A stretch of DNA of 64,000 nt from Ralstonia wenshanensis. Its GTDB lineage: Bacteria > Pseudomonadota > Gammaproteobacteria > Burkholderiales > Burkholderiaceae. Below are positions 22,214 through 31,595 of the stretch, one piece after another. The stretch covers positions 2,751,001 through 2,815,000 of the forward strand of contig NZ_CP076413.1 of the NCBI RefSeq assembly GCF_021173085.1, given 5' to 3'. The translations under genes were made by a program, and so were the position numbers. Below the pieces are notes generated by a model. That model searched no databases. It was given only the letters and a program-made list of their open reading frames with translations, and was not told where the DNA came from. The number at the start of each line of letters is the position of its first letter. The first letter of the stretch is position 1.

Positions 22214-22243
22214 AGCATACCATTTTCACATCCCTGCCTTCAA
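22214..22243 (-). promoter_or_regulatory. Candidate lpxC promoter
   Basis: Read leftward: TTGAAG (-35, 22238-22243), 18-base spacer, TATGCT (-10, 22214-22219), 70 bases from the lpxC ATG. Confidence 0.5.
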
Positions 22244-22389
22244 AACGACTTTTGTATCGGGATGTTAGGCGTCCTCATACTTTGCTCAACCTTAGCCCAC
22301 GCACATTCAGCGCCACGGACCAGTCAGTTGCACGGCGAGGCGGCATGGCGGGCGGTACTCCGCCATTCGGGGGAGCCGCGCGGGTGGCG

Positions 22390-22890
22390 TCAGAGTATCG
22401 CCAGGATCGATTCGGCACTGCTGACGGCGAACTGTCCGGGCGCTTCCACCTGTAGCGCTGTTACCACACCGTCCTTCACGACCATCGCGTAGCGCTGTGA
22501 ACGCACGCCCATGCCGCGCTTGGAGAGGTCCTGCTCCAGGCCGAGCTTGCTGGTGAACTCAGCACTACCGTCACCCAGCATGCGGATTTTGTCGTCCGTG
22601 CCCTGCACGCGTGCCCAGGCCCCCATCACGAAGGCATCGTTGACGGACACACACCAGATCTCGTCGACGCCCTTGGCGCGCAGCGCGTCGAAGTGGGCAA
22701 GGTAGCCGGGCACATGCCGCGCCGAGCAGGTCGGCGTGAACGCGCCAGGCAGCCCGAAGATGACAATCGTCTTGCCCTCGGCCAGGTGCTGGACGGAGAA
22801 AGCGTTGGGGCCGAGCGCGCAGCCGTCCTTTTCCACTTCAAAGAACTCGTAGAGCGTTGCGTCGGGCAGCGGTTGACCAGGCTGGATCAT
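22390..22890 (-). CDS. Peroxiredoxin (Prx5-type)
   Basis: A 166-aa thiol peroxidase of the redoxin/Prx5 group that reduces hydroperoxides. The peroxidatic Cys is C55 in GLPGAFTPTCSARHVPGY; other cysteines (C24 and the one in EIWCVSVND) could resolve or be glutathionylated. No glutaredoxin domain is fused. The start MIQPGQPLPDATLYEF fits the family. It sits between ftsZ and lpxC, behind the ftsZ terminator, so it probably has its own promoter; its presence beside the dcw cluster is a neighbourhood feature rather than evidence of a division role. Confidence 0.92.
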   Translation of the reverse strand: MIQPGQPLPDATLYEFFEVEKDGCALGPNAFSVQHLAEGKTIVIFGLPGAFTPTCSARHVPGYLAHFDALRAKGVDEIWCVSVNDAFVMGAWARVQGTDDKIRMLGDGSAEFTSKLGLEQDLSKRGMGVRSQRYAMVVKDGVVTALQVEAPGQFAVSSAESILAIL

Positions 22891-22956
22891 GATCGTCAGG
22901 GAGCGTGCGCGGATATCGCGATCATAGAACTTGCCACGCGAGCGCGCAGCCGGTTC

Positions 22957-22998
22957 GAAAAAACAAAACCGCCCGCGTGAACGAATCACGCGGGCGGT
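22957..22998 (-). terminator. Terminator downstream of ftsZ
   Basis: 13-bp perfect stem (22968-22980 with 22986-22998), 5-base loop ACGAA, followed in the leftward direction by a U-rich run (AAAAAACAAAA on the + strand). It lies 283 bases past the ftsZ stop and is the probable end of the dcw transcript. Confidence 0.9.
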
Positions 22999-23280
22999 CG
23001 TGGGAGACAACACCATCAGGCCGCTTGGGTCGGAACGCACCGCGCGTGGCACAACGAACGGATACACCCGCCGGGCGGGGTGAACCCTTCCGGGGAGGCG
23101 GCCAGAGGCCAACCTGCCCGGCGGCAACGACTGTGTCCGGTTCGTCGAGCGCTGTCGACTGGCGAGCGGCGGGCCATCACACAACGGCGATCACGGGAGG
23201 GGAGCCGTGAATCGCGCGCGGCGTGTGGTGCCGCAGGCAGTCGGACGTGCGCGAGCGCTATCGAACCAACGCAGGCCCGA
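22999..23280 (-). other. 282-base non-coding stretch between ftsZ and its terminator
   Basis: GC-rich, with no ORF that looks coding and no clear promoter in either direction. It contains a CACCCCGCC/GGCGGGTG-type hairpin near 23065-23082. It would be a long 3' UTR of the ftsZ mRNA. Confidence 0.6.
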
Positions 23281-24483
23281 TCAGTCCGCCTGCTTGCGCA
23301 GGAATGCCGGAATGTCGTACGTGTCGACGCCCTTCTCTTGCAGTGCTGCCACGTGAGCCGATGCCGACTCACGCGAGCTGCGCCACACGGCCGGGGTGTC
23401 GAAATTGCTGTAGTCCGGCGCAGCTGCCACCGAGTGACCGGCGCCACCGCCGAAAGCCACTGGCTGGTTGTCGGTACCGGTCTTCAGCAGCGTCATCGTC
23501 TGCTGCTGTTGTTGCTTGTTGCGAGCGGCGCGGCCCAGGCCCGTGGCAACCACGGTCACGCGCAGCGCGTCGCCCATGGCGTCGTCGTAGACCGTACCGA
23601 AAATGACGGTGGCATCTTCTGCGGCATAGCTGCGGATGGTGTTCATCACTTCCTTGGTCTCGGACAGCTTGAGCGAGCGGCTGGCCGTGATGTTCACCAG
23701 CACGCCACGCGCACCCGACAGGTCCACGCCTTCCAGCAGCGGGCTGGCCACGGCTTGCTCAGCGGCCAGACGCGCACGGTCGACGCCGGACACGGTGGCC
23801 GTGCCCATCATCGCCTTGCCTTGCTCGCCCATCACGGTCTTCACGTCTTCAAAGTCGACGTTCACCAGACCATCAACGTTGATGATTTCCGCAATGCCGG
23901 CCACCGCGTTGTGCAGCACGTCGTCGGCGCACTGGAAGCACTTGTCCATCTCGGCATCATCGCCCATGACTTCGAAGAGCTTTTCGTTCAACACGACGAT
24001 CAGCGAATCGACGTTGCCTTCGAGGTCGTTCGCGCCATGTTCGCCAACCTTCGAGCGGCGTGCGCCTTCGAAGTCGAACGGCTTGGAGACCACGCCCACG
24101 GTCAGGATGCCCATTTCCTTGGCGACCTGTGCAACCACCGGCGCTGCGCCCGTGCCCGTACCGCCGCCCATGCCAGCGGTAATGAAGACCATGTGTGCGC
24201 CACGCAGTGCGTCGGCGATCTGCTCACGGGCTTCCTCTGCGCAGTGCTTGCCCACTTCCGGCTTGGCCCCAGCGCCCAGGCCGGTGCTGCCGAGTTGCAG
24301 CACGCGCGATGCGGTCGAGCGCTTGAGCGCCTGCGCATCGGTGTTCATGCAGATGAATTCCACGCCTTGCACGCCGCGGTTGATCATGTGCTGCACGGCA
24401 TTACCGCCCGCGCCGCCGACGCCGACCACCTTGATGATGGTGCCGTCCTGCATTTCCGTTTCAATCATGTCGAAGTCCATCAT
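23281..24483 (-). CDS. ftsZ: Cell division GTPase FtsZ
   Basis: FtsZ polymerises into the Z ring at midcell. The protein is 400 aa. The tubulin GTP-binding signature GGGTGTG lies at residues 106-112, the T7 loop NVDFEDVKTVM follows, and the C-terminal peptide DIPAFLRKQ that binds FtsA and ZapD-type partners is intact. Two tandem ATGs open the frame; GGAGG lies 2 bases before the first and 5 before the second, so translation may begin at 24480. A 137-base gap to ftsA contains a hairpin. It ends the dcw cluster. Confidence 0.98.
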   Translation of the reverse strand: MMDFDMIETEMQDGTIIKVVGVGGAGGNAVQHMINRGVQGVEFICMNTDAQALKRSTASRVLQLGSTGLGAGAKPEVGKHCAEEAREQIADALRGAHMVFITAGMGGGTGTGAAPVVAQVAKEMGILTVGVVSKPFDFEGARRSKVGEHGANDLEGNVDSLIVVLNEKLFEVMGDDAEMDKCFQCADDVLHNAVAGIAEIINVDGLVNVDFEDVKTVMGEQGKAMMGTATVSGVDRARLAAEQAVASPLLEGVDLSGARGVLVNITASRSLKLSETKEVMNTIRSYAAEDATVIFGTVYDDAMGDALRVTVVATGLGRAARNKQQQQQTMTLLKTGTDNQPVAFGGGAGHSVAAAPDYSNFDTPAVWRSSRESASAHVAALQEKGVDTYDIPAFLRKQAD

Positions 24484-24575
24484 TGCCTCCAGAAGTGATC
24501 AGTCCCAGACGATGCAGCCTCCCCGCCGCAACTCCTGGTTCCTGAACAAAAAACATCAAAACAAGAAACTCAACT

Positions 24576-24593
24576 TGCTCCCCCCAGGGAGCA
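24576..24593 (-). repeat. Hairpin between ftsA and ftsZ
   Basis: TGCTCCC/GGGAGCA with a 4-base loop. In the ftsA-to-ftsZ direction a T-rich region follows (AGTTGAGTTTCTTGTTTTG), so it could attenuate readthrough or be a processing site in the ftsA-ftsZ interval. Confidence 0.55.
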
Positions 24594-24620
24594 CATCGTC
24601 AACGCCTGGCACACGCGTGC

Positions 24621-25853
24621 TCAGAAGTTGCCGATGAACCATTCCTTCATGCGCGTCCAGATCTGCTTGGCCGACCCGGACTGCACGACGACCTTGCGCC
24701 CGCGCACGCGCTGCACGCGGCCTTCCTGCAGCAGGCCCATCACCGTGGCGTAACGCGGGCTCTTCACCACTTCGTGCAGATTGCCGCGGTACTCGGGCAC
24801 GCCCACACGCACGGGCTTCAAGAACATGTCTTCACCCAGCTCGACCATGCCCGGCATCATTGCGGTACCGCCAGTGAGGACCACGCCGCTGGAGAGCAGT
24901 TCCTCATAGCCGGATTCGCGCACCACTTGGTGCACGAGCGAGAACAGCTCTTCCACGCGCGGCTCGATCACGGCAGCCAGCGCCTGGCGCGAAAGCGTGC
25001 GAGGGCCGCGATCACCGACGCCCGGCACATCGATCATCTCGTCCGGATCGGCCAGCACCTGCTTGGCGATGCCGTACTGGATCTTGATGTCTTCAGCATC
25101 CGGCGTTGGCGTGCGCAGGGCCATGGCGATGTCGTTAGTGATCTGGTCGCCGGCGATGGGGATCACGGCCGTGTGGCGGATCGCGCCTTCGCTGAAGATG
25201 GCGATGTCGGTCGTGCCGCTGCCGATGTCGACCAGCACCACGCCGAGCTCTTTCTCGTCTTCGGTCAGCACCGCCAGGCTCGACGCCAGCGGCTGCAAGA
25301 TCAGGTCGTGCACTTCCAGGCCACAACGGCGCACGCACTTGACGATGTTCTGGGCGGCACTCACCGCGCCCGTCACGATGTGCACCTTCACCTCAAGCCG
25401 AATGCCACTCATGCCGATCGGCTCGCGCACGTCTTCCTGCCCGTCGATGATGAATTCCTGCGTGAGGATGTGCAGGATCTGCTGATCGGTCGGGATGTTG
25501 ACGGCCTTGGCGGTCTCGATCACGCGCGCCACGTCGGTGGAGGTGACCTCCTTGTCCTTGATCGCCACCATGCCGCTCGAGTTGAAGCTGCGGATGTGGC
25601 TGCCCGCGATGCCGGTGAAGACCTCGCTGATCTTGCAGTCGGCCATCAGCTCCGCTTCTTCGAGCGCTTTCTGGATCGACTGGACGGTCGCCTCGATGTT
25701 GACGACCACGCCCTTTTTCAGCCCCTTCGATTCGGTCTGGCCCATGCCGATGACCTCGTAGGCGCCGTCGGGGCGAAGCTCGGCCACCACCGCCACCACC
25801 TTGGAGGTGCCGATGTCCAGGCCGACCAGAAGATCCTTGTATTCCTTGCTCAT
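24621..25853 (-). CDS. ftsA: Cell division protein FtsA
   Basis: An actin-family ATPase that tethers FtsZ to the membrane and recruits later division proteins. The product is 410 aa, the normal length. GLDIGTSKVVAVV (phosphate 1) and the IGSGTTDIAIF segment (phosphate 2) are present, along with the 1C subdomain between them. The C-terminal amphipathic helix for membrane binding is KQIWTRMKEWFIGNF. The start overlaps the ftsQ stop by 4 bases (ATGA). Confidence 0.97.
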   Translation of the reverse strand: MSKEYKDLLVGLDIGTSKVVAVVAELRPDGAYEVIGMGQTESKGLKKGVVVNIEATVQSIQKALEEAELMADCKISEVFTGIAGSHIRSFNSSGMVAIKDKEVTSTDVARVIETAKAVNIPTDQQILHILTQEFIIDGQEDVREPIGMSGIRLEVKVHIVTGAVSAAQNIVKCVRRCGLEVHDLILQPLASSLAVLTEDEKELGVVLVDIGSGTTDIAIFSEGAIRHTAVIPIAGDQITNDIAMALRTPTPDAEDIKIQYGIAKQVLADPDEMIDVPGVGDRGPRTLSRQALAAVIEPRVEELFSLVHQVVRESGYEELLSSGVVLTGGTAMMPGMVELGEDMFLKPVRVGVPEYRGNLHEVVKSPRYATVMGLLQEGRVQRVRGRKVVVQSGSAKQIWTRMKEWFIGNF

Positions 25854-26761
25854 CGCGTTTTCTCTGTGCTTCGCGTTGCTTTGTTGTTGGCCGCCGGCTT
25901 ACCCCCCAGCGTGGCTTTCGGCTTTGCAGCACTGCTGGTGCCATTTGCGGTGCCAGGTAGCTTGCCCCCCTTGGCCAGCACCGCAGCCTGCGCATCGGTC
26001 AGGAAGCGCACACCCGCCGCCCGAACTGCGAATCCGTTGGGATACCGCAGATCGGCGTATTCGATCTGACCGCCCCAGCGCTTGGTTACCTCGGGCCAGG
26101 CACGCACAAAGCGGCGGGCACGCGCGGCCAACGCGGTGCGGTCATCGTCATTCAGTTCTCGGCCCAGCTCGATGACCGTGCCGTTGGACAACCGCGCGCG
26201 CCAGGCGTAGCGGTCGGTGAGCGTCACGCTCAGCGGCTCGACATTCATCGGCTTGAACCACTCGGTCATGGTCTCCAGCTTGTCGACCACGTCCTGCTCG
26301 GTTCCTTCGGGGCCAGCCAGCGCAACAAGGTCGGTGTCGTCTTCAGCTTCGGCCAGGTTGGCCACGAAGACTTCGCCATACGTGTTGACCAGCTTGCCGG
26401 ACTCATTGCCGCCCCAGGTGCCGAGCGCTTCGTGTTCCTGCACTTCCACCAGCAGCCCGTTGGGCCACACGCGACGCACGCTCGCACGCCGCACCCACGG
26501 CACCGATTCGAACGCGGCACGTGCCTCATCCAGATTCAGCGAGAAGAAATTGCCGCGCAGCTTGGGCAGCGCATTAGCGCGCAGACTCGGTACATTCACG
26601 TGGCGCAACTCGCTGCCAGCCATCGGCATTACCCGCACCTGCTGCAGCTGGAACATCGGTCGCTGCATCAGCCAGACCGCCCCAACGCCCAACGCGCCAA
26701 GCGCGAGCAGCGCATACAGCGCACTCGCGACGGCGTTGAGGAGACGGGTGTTGTGCCACAT
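25850..26761 (-). CDS. ftsQ: Cell division protein FtsQ
   Basis: A bitopic divisome protein that links early and late division proteins through FtsB and FtsL. The product is 303 aa from MWHNTRLLN. One transmembrane segment (about residues 10-30) is followed by a POTRA domain (FQLQQVRVMP...) and a beta domain. The C-terminal ~40 residues are Lys/Ala/Thr-rich and probably disordered, an extension beyond the E. coli protein (276 aa). It lies 37 bases after ddlB and overlaps ftsA by 4 bases. Confidence 0.95.
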   Translation of the reverse strand: MWHNTRLLNAVASALYALLALGALGVGAVWLMQRPMFQLQQVRVMPMAGSELRHVNVPSLRANALPKLRGNFFSLNLDEARAAFESVPWVRRASVRRVWPNGLLVEVQEHEALGTWGGNESGKLVNTYGEVFVANLAEAEDDTDLVALAGPEGTEQDVVDKLETMTEWFKPMNVEPLSVTLTDRYAWRARLSNGTVIELGRELNDDDRTALAARARRFVRAWPEVTKRWGGQIEYADLRYPNGFAVRAAGVRFLTDAQAAVLAKGGKLPGTANGTSSAAKPKATLGGKPAANNKATRSTEKTR

Positions 26762-26798
26762 AACGTTGTGTTGTCCGGTTTCGCTGACGTTGCGTTGA

Positions 26799-27794
26799 TT
26801 ACTCGGGTTTCCAGTCGGTGCTCGCGTGCAGCTCCAGCGATGCGCTCGCCGCCAGTTGCAACACGAAATCTTCATAGCTGATGCCGGCAGCGCGTGCCCC
26901 CATCGGCACCAGCGAATGGCCGGTCATGCCCGGCGACGTGTTCATCTCCAGCAGGAACGGCGCGTTGTCCGCCTTGCGCAGCATGATGTCGGCGCGGCCC
27001 CAGCCACGGCAGCCCAGCCCGCGATAGGCCTGCACCACCAGCGCCTGCACGCGCGCGGCCACGTCGGCGGGAATCGGTGCCGGGCATTCGTAGCGCGTGT
27101 CGTCGGTGAAGTACTTGTTCTGGTAGTCGTAGTTGGCCTGCGGTGCAACGATGCGGATGAGCGGCAACGCGGTCGCGCTCTCGCCCTCGCCGATGATCGG
27201 GCAGGTCAGTTCGTCGCCTTCGATGAACTGCTCGGCCATCACATCGCGGTCCAGGCGCGCAGCCTTTTCGTAGGCGGCGGGCAGCTCGGCGGCGCTCGTG
27301 ACCTTGGTCAGGCCGATCGACGAACCTTCGCGCGCGGGCTTGACGATCAGCGGCAGGCCAAGGCGGTCGGCCACGGCCTGCCAGTCGGCGCCGGCATGCA
27401 GCATCACAAAATCGGGCGTGGGCAGGCCGTGGGTCTGCCATTGGCGCTTGGTGGCTTCCTTGTCCATCGCCAGCGCAGACGCGAGTACGCCGCTGCCGGT
27501 GTACGGAATGCCGAATTGCTCGAGCAGGCCCTGGATCGTGCCGTCTTCACCAAAGCGGCCGTGCAGCGAGATCACCACGCGGTCAAACCCTTGCTTGGCC
27601 AGATCGGCGACGGCCTGCAGGCCCGGATCGAACGGATGCGCATCGACGCCGCGCGCGCGCAGCGCAGCGAGCACGCCGTTGCCGGACATCAGCGAGATTT
27701 CGCGCTCGGCGGAACGGCCGCCCATGAGCACGCCCACCTTGCCGAGAGACTTCGGGTCGATCGTCGGATTTGGAACAAACGGACCAGTCGTCAT
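26799..27794 (-). CDS. ddlB: D-alanine--D-alanine ligase
   Basis: An ATP-grasp ligase that makes the D-Ala-D-Ala dipeptide used by MurF. The product is 331 aa. [15 protein letters not shown] near the N-terminus and the HGRFGEDG and [17 protein letters not shown] motifs of the ATP-grasp/Ddl signature are present. The start overlaps the murC stop by 4 bases. The order murC-ddlB-ftsQ is the standard dcw arrangement. Confidence 0.97.
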   Translation of the reverse strand: MTTGPFVPNPTIDPKSLGKVGVLMGGRSAEREISLMSGNGVLAALRARGVDAHPFDPGLQAVADLAKQGFDRVVISLHGRFGEDGTIQGLLEQFGIPYTGSGVLASALAMDKEATKRQWQTHGLPTPDFVMLHAGADWQAVADRLGLPLIVKPAREGSSIGLTKVTSAAELPAAYEKAARLDRDVMAEQFIEGDELTCPIIGEGESATALPLIRIVAPQANYDYQNKYFTDDTRYECPAPIPADVAARVQALVVQAYRGLGCRGWGRADIMLRKADNAPFLLEMNTSPGMTGHSLVPMGARAAGISYEDFVLQLAASASLELHASTDWKPE

Positions 27795-29242
27795 GCTGCG
27801 GCGCCTCCGTTCAGATCCACGACGTTGGCGGTGCGCACCTGCGCCTGCAACGCAACCACTTGACCGGGCACCTGCCCGATCGACCCAGCGCCCATGGTGA
27901 TGACCACGTCGCCGTCCTGCGCCGCATCCAGAATCGCTTGCGGCATGTCTTCAATCTGTTCCACGAATACCGGCTCGATCTTGTTGGCCACGCGCAGCGC
28001 ACGCGTCAGCGCGCGCCCGTCGGCGGCAACGATGGGCGGTTCACCGGCGGCGTATACCTCGGCCAGCAGCAGCGCATCTACGGTGCCGAGCACCTTCACA
28101 AAATCTTCGAAGCAATCGCGCGTGCGGGTAAAGCGGTGCGGCTGGAACGACAGCACAAGCCGGCGACCGGGGAACGCACCGCGCGCCGCAGCCAACGTGG
28201 CGGCCATCTCGACCGGGTGATGGCCGTAGTCGTCGATGAGCGTGAAGCGGCCCTTGCCGTCCGCGGTCGGCACTTCACCGTAGCGCTGGAAGCGACGGCC
28301 CACGCCGTTGAACTCGGCCAGCGCCTTGACGATGGCCTCGTCCGGCACTTCCAGTTCGGTAGCGATGGCGATGGCGGCCAGCGCGTTCTGCACGTTGTGC
28401 ATGCCCGGCAGGTTGAGCGTGATCGACAGCGGCGGCTCGGCATGACCGTTGAGCTGGCGGATCACGGTGAATTCCATGCGGCCATCGACGGCGCGCGCAT
28501 TGACGGCGCGCACCTGCGCGTCTTCGGCAAACCCGTAGCGCACGACAGGCTTGGAGACGAACGGCAGGATTTCGCGCACGTTGGGGTCATCCACGCACAG
28601 CACGGCAATGCCGTAGAACGGCAGACGCTGCGTGAACTCGATGAACGCCTGCTTCAGACGCGCGAAGTCATGCCCGTAGGTGTCCATGTGATCGGCATCG
28701 ATATTGGTGATGACCTCGATCACGGGGAACAGGTTGAGGAACGACGCGTCGGATTCGTCGGCCTCGGCGACGATGAAATCGCCCGTGCCCAGCCGCGCGT
28801 TGGCGCCGGCCGAGTTCAGGCGGCCGCCGATCACGAAGGTCGGGTCCAGGCCGCCTTCGGCCAGCACAGACGCGACCAGGCTGGTGGTGGTTGTCTTGCC
28901 GTGCGTGCCCGCAATGGCGATGCCCTGCTTCAGGCGCATCAGCTCGGCCAGCATCACCGCACGCGGCACGATGGGGATGCGCTTGGCGCGCGCGGCCAGC
29001 ACTTCGGGGTTGTCGCCGCGCACGGCGGTGGAGACCACCACGGCATTGGCGCCGATCACGTGCTCCGGCGCGTGGCCCTGCATGATCGTTGCGCCCAGCG
29101 ATGCCAGACGCTGCGTAGTCGCGCTGCTGCCCAGATCCGAGCCTGTCACGCGGTAGCCCAGATTCAGCAGCACCTCGGCGATGCCGCTCATGCCTGCGCC
29201 GCCGATGCCTACAAAATGGATGTTCTTGACGATGTGCTTCAT
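27791..29242 (-). CDS. murC: UDP-N-acetylmuramate--L-alanine ligase
   Basis: MurC adds L-alanine to UDP-MurNAc, the first step of stem peptide synthesis. The product is 483 aa from [25 protein letters not shown] at residues 112-118 is the Mur ligase ATP-binding motif. A 13-residue upstream extension of the frame is unlikely to be translated. It begins 14 bases after murG and overlaps ddlB by 4 bases. Confidence 0.97.
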   Translation of the reverse strand: MKHIVKNIHFVGIGGAGMSGIAEVLLNLGYRVTGSDLGSSATTQRLASLGATIMQGHAPEHVIGANAVVVSTAVRGDNPEVLAARAKRIPIVPRAVMLAELMRLKQGIAIAGTHGKTTTTSLVASVLAEGGLDPTFVIGGRLNSAGANARLGTGDFIVAEADESDASFLNLFPVIEVITNIDADHMDTYGHDFARLKQAFIEFTQRLPFYGIAVLCVDDPNVREILPFVSKPVVRYGFAEDAQVRAVNARAVDGRMEFTVIRQLNGHAEPPLSITLNLPGMHNVQNALAAIAIATELEVPDEAIVKALAEFNGVGRRFQRYGEVPTADGKGRFTLIDDYGHHPVEMAATLAAARGAFPGRRLVLSFQPHRFTRTRDCFEDFVKVLGTVDALLLAEVYAAGEPPIVAADGRALTRALRVANKIEPVFVEQIEDMPQAILDAAQDGDVVITMGAGSIGQVPGQVVALQAQVRTANVVDLNGGAAA

Positions 29243-29256
29243 ATCGATTCGATTCC

Positions 29257-30357
29257 CTATGCCCGTGCCACCGCTACACACACGTCGGCGACACGCTCGG
29301 CCGCTTCGGGCCGTGCCTGCTCACGTGCTTTAGCCGCCATATCGGCCAATTGCGCACGCGTCAGGGACGCGAGTGTATCTGCCAGCGATGCCGGACCCAG
29401 TTCCTGCTGCGGCACCAACAGCGCTGCGCCGCGCTCGGAGAGGAAGCGCGCGTTGGTGGTCTGGTGATCGTCCACGGCATGCGGGAACGGCACGAACAGC
29501 GCCGCGACACCCGCCGCGGCCACTTCTGAAACGGTCATTGCCCCCGCGCGGCAGATCACGAGATCGGCGTGCGCGTACGCAGCCGCCATGTCGTCGATGA
29601 AGGGCACGGGCTGCGCGTGGGCATCGTCAATGCCGGCGGCGGCATAGTTGGCGCGCAGCGTGTCGATCTGCTTGGCACCCGCCTGGTGAATGACGATCGG
29701 GCGCGTATCGGCCGGCAGCAACGCCAGCGCCTTGGGCACCACGTCGTTGAGGGCCGCGGCGCCAAGGCTACCGCCCACGACCAGCACGCGCAGCGGGCCG
29801 GTTCGCTCGGCATAGCGCGCTTGCGGCGAAGCCAGCATGGCCAGGTCAGCGCGGATCGGGTTGCCAACCCACTCGGCGCCAGACAGCGCATTCGGAAACG
29901 CGCACAGCACGCGATCGGCCACGCGCGCGAGCACGCGGTTGGCCAGACCCGCGATGGAATTCTGTTCGTGCAGCACCAGCGGGCGCCCCAGCAGCACGCT
30001 CATCATGCCGCCCGGGAACGTGATATAGCCGCCCATGCCCAGCACCACGTTCGGACGCACGCGACGCACCACGCCAAGGCTCTGCCAGAACGCGCGCAGC
30101 AGATTGAGCGGCAGCAGAAACTTGGTGACGAGGCCCTTGCCGCGCAAACCACCAAACTGCACCGACTCCAGCGGAAAGCCGTGCTTGGGTACGAGTTGGC
30201 CCTCCATGCCATTGGCGTTACCAAGCCACACCACCCTCCAGCCGCGCCCGGCCAGCAGCTTGGCCACCGACAGCGCGGGGAAGATGTGACCGCCCGTACC
30301 GCCGGCCATGACGAGGAGCGTGCGCGGCGCCAGATCGGCCGAAACGCGTGCCGTCAT
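29257..30357 (-). CDS. murG: Lipid II synthase (UDP-GlcNAc transferase) MurG
   Basis: MurG transfers GlcNAc to lipid I on the inner face of the membrane to make lipid II. It is 366 aa, with the GGTGGH phosphate-binding loop at residues 19-24 and the second glycine-rich motif near [11 protein letters not shown]. Substrate-binding [12 protein letters not shown] is present. The start overlaps the ftsW stop by 4 bases. Confidence 0.97.
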   Translation of the reverse strand: MTARVSADLAPRTLLVMAGGTGGHIFPALSVAKLLAGRGWRVVWLGNANGMEGQLVPKHGFPLESVQFGGLRGKGLVTKFLLPLNLLRAFWQSLGVVRRVRPNVVLGMGGYITFPGGMMSVLLGRPLVLHEQNSIAGLANRVLARVADRVLCAFPNALSGAEWVGNPIRADLAMLASPQARYAERTGPLRVLVVGGSLGAAALNDVVPKALALLPADTRPIVIHQAGAKQIDTLRANYAAAGIDDAHAQPVPFIDDMAAAYAHADLVICRAGAMTVSEVAAAGVAALFVPFPHAVDDHQTTNARFLSERGAALLVPQQELGPASLADTLASLTRAQLADMAAKAREQARPEAAERVADVCVAVARA

Positions 30358-31595
30358 ACCTTGCCCCCACGCATCAGCACGCGGTTTTCATAGTCGATAC
30401 GCAGCAACAGCGCGAGCGCCACGCAGTTCATCAGGATGCCCGAGCCACCGTAGCTGACCATCGGCAGCGTCAGACCTTTGGTCGGCAGCAGACCGAGGTT
30501 CACACCCATGTTGATGAAGGCCTGCCAGCCGAGCCAGATACCCAGGCCCTTTGCGACCAGGCCGGCAAACGTGCGGTCTAGCTGCAGCGCGGTACGGCCG
30601 ATCTCGAACGAGCGGCGCACCATCCAGTAGAACAGCAGGATCACGATCAGCACGCCGACAAAGCCCAGCTCCTCGCCGATGACGGCCAGGATGAAGTCGG
30701 TATGCGCCTCGGGCAGGTAATGCAGCTTCTCGATGCTGCCGCCCAGACCAACGCCGGTCCACTCGCCACGGCCGAAGGCGATGAGCGAGTGCGTGAGCTG
30801 GTACGCCTTGCCTTGCGCGTATTCCTCTTGCCACGGGTTGAGGTACGCGAAGATCCGCTCACGCCGCCAGGGCGACGCCACGATCAGCAGCGAGAAGGTC
30901 GAAATTGCCGTCAGCACCAGTCCGCCGAACAGCTTGCCGTTCACGCCCCCCAGGAACAGGATGCCCATGGCCACGGCCGCGATCACCAGGAACGCGCCCA
31001 TGTCCGGCTCCAACAGCAGCAGCGAGCCGACAAACGCCACGGCCACGCCCATCGGCAGGAAGCCCTTGCGCACGCTCTGCATCCAGTCCTGCTTGCGCAC
31101 GGTGTAGTTGGCGGCGTACAGCACCACCGCCAGCTTCATGAGTTCGGACGGCTGGAAGTTCATGACGCCCAGCGGCAGCCAGCGCCGCGCGCCGTTCACG
31201 CCCTTGCCCACGTGCGGCACGAGCACGATCACCAACAGCACCAGCGCGATGATGAAAAGCTTCGGCGCGTACTTGTCCCAGAACTTGACCGGAATCTGGA
31301 ATGCGACGATCGCGCCGATGAGCCCGATCACCAGCGAGAAAATGTGGCGAATCAGGAAGTGCCCGTTGCTGTAGTTGGCGTACTTGGGCGAATCGGGCAA
31401 CGCGATCGACGCCGAATACACCATCACCAGCCCGAGGCCGAGCAGCACGATCGCCACCCACATCAGCGGCTGGTCGTACTCCATCATCTTCGAGCGCGTG
31501 GGCTTGACGCCCGAAACCGCATCGCGCAGACCCTCCCACGCATTGCCGATGGTCGCGCCGATGAAGCCGCTGCGCTTGATCTGGGTGTCGCTCAT
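30354..31595 (-). CDS. ftsW: Lipid II glycosyltransferase FtsW (SEDS family)
   Basis: FtsW polymerises glycan strands at the septum with FtsI. The product is 413 aa with about ten hydrophobic segments. The SEDS signature near the C-terminus ([26 protein letters not shown]) and the catalytic-loop region after [23 protein letters not shown] are present. The N-terminal cytoplasmic tail is about 45 residues. It overlaps murD and murG by 4 bases each. Confidence 0.96.
   Translation of the reverse strand: MSDTQIKRSGFIGATIGNAWEGLRDAVSGVKPTRSKMMEYDQPLMWVAIVLLGLGLVMVYSASIALPDSPKYANYSNGHFLIRHIFSLVIGLIGAIVAFQIPVKFWDKYAPKLFIIALVLLVIVLVPHVGKGVNGARRWLPLGVMNFQPSELMKLAVVLYAANYTVRKQDWMQSVRKGFLPMGVAVAFVGSLLLLEPDMGAFLVIAAVAMGILFLGGVNGKLFGGLVLTAISTFSLLIVASPWRRERIFAYLNPWQEEYAQGKAYQLTHSLIAFGRGEWTGVGLGGSIEKLHYLPEAHTDFILAVIGEELGFVGVLIVILLFYWMVRRSFEIGRTALQLDRTFAGLVAKGLGIWLGWQAFINMGVNLGLLPTKGLTLPMVSYGGSGILMNCVALALLLRIDYENRVLMRGGKV

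Noticed and set aside
27770..29467. 565-codon open frame antisense to murC
   Set aside because: Mirror of murC; the protein is His/Arg-rich with no family pattern.
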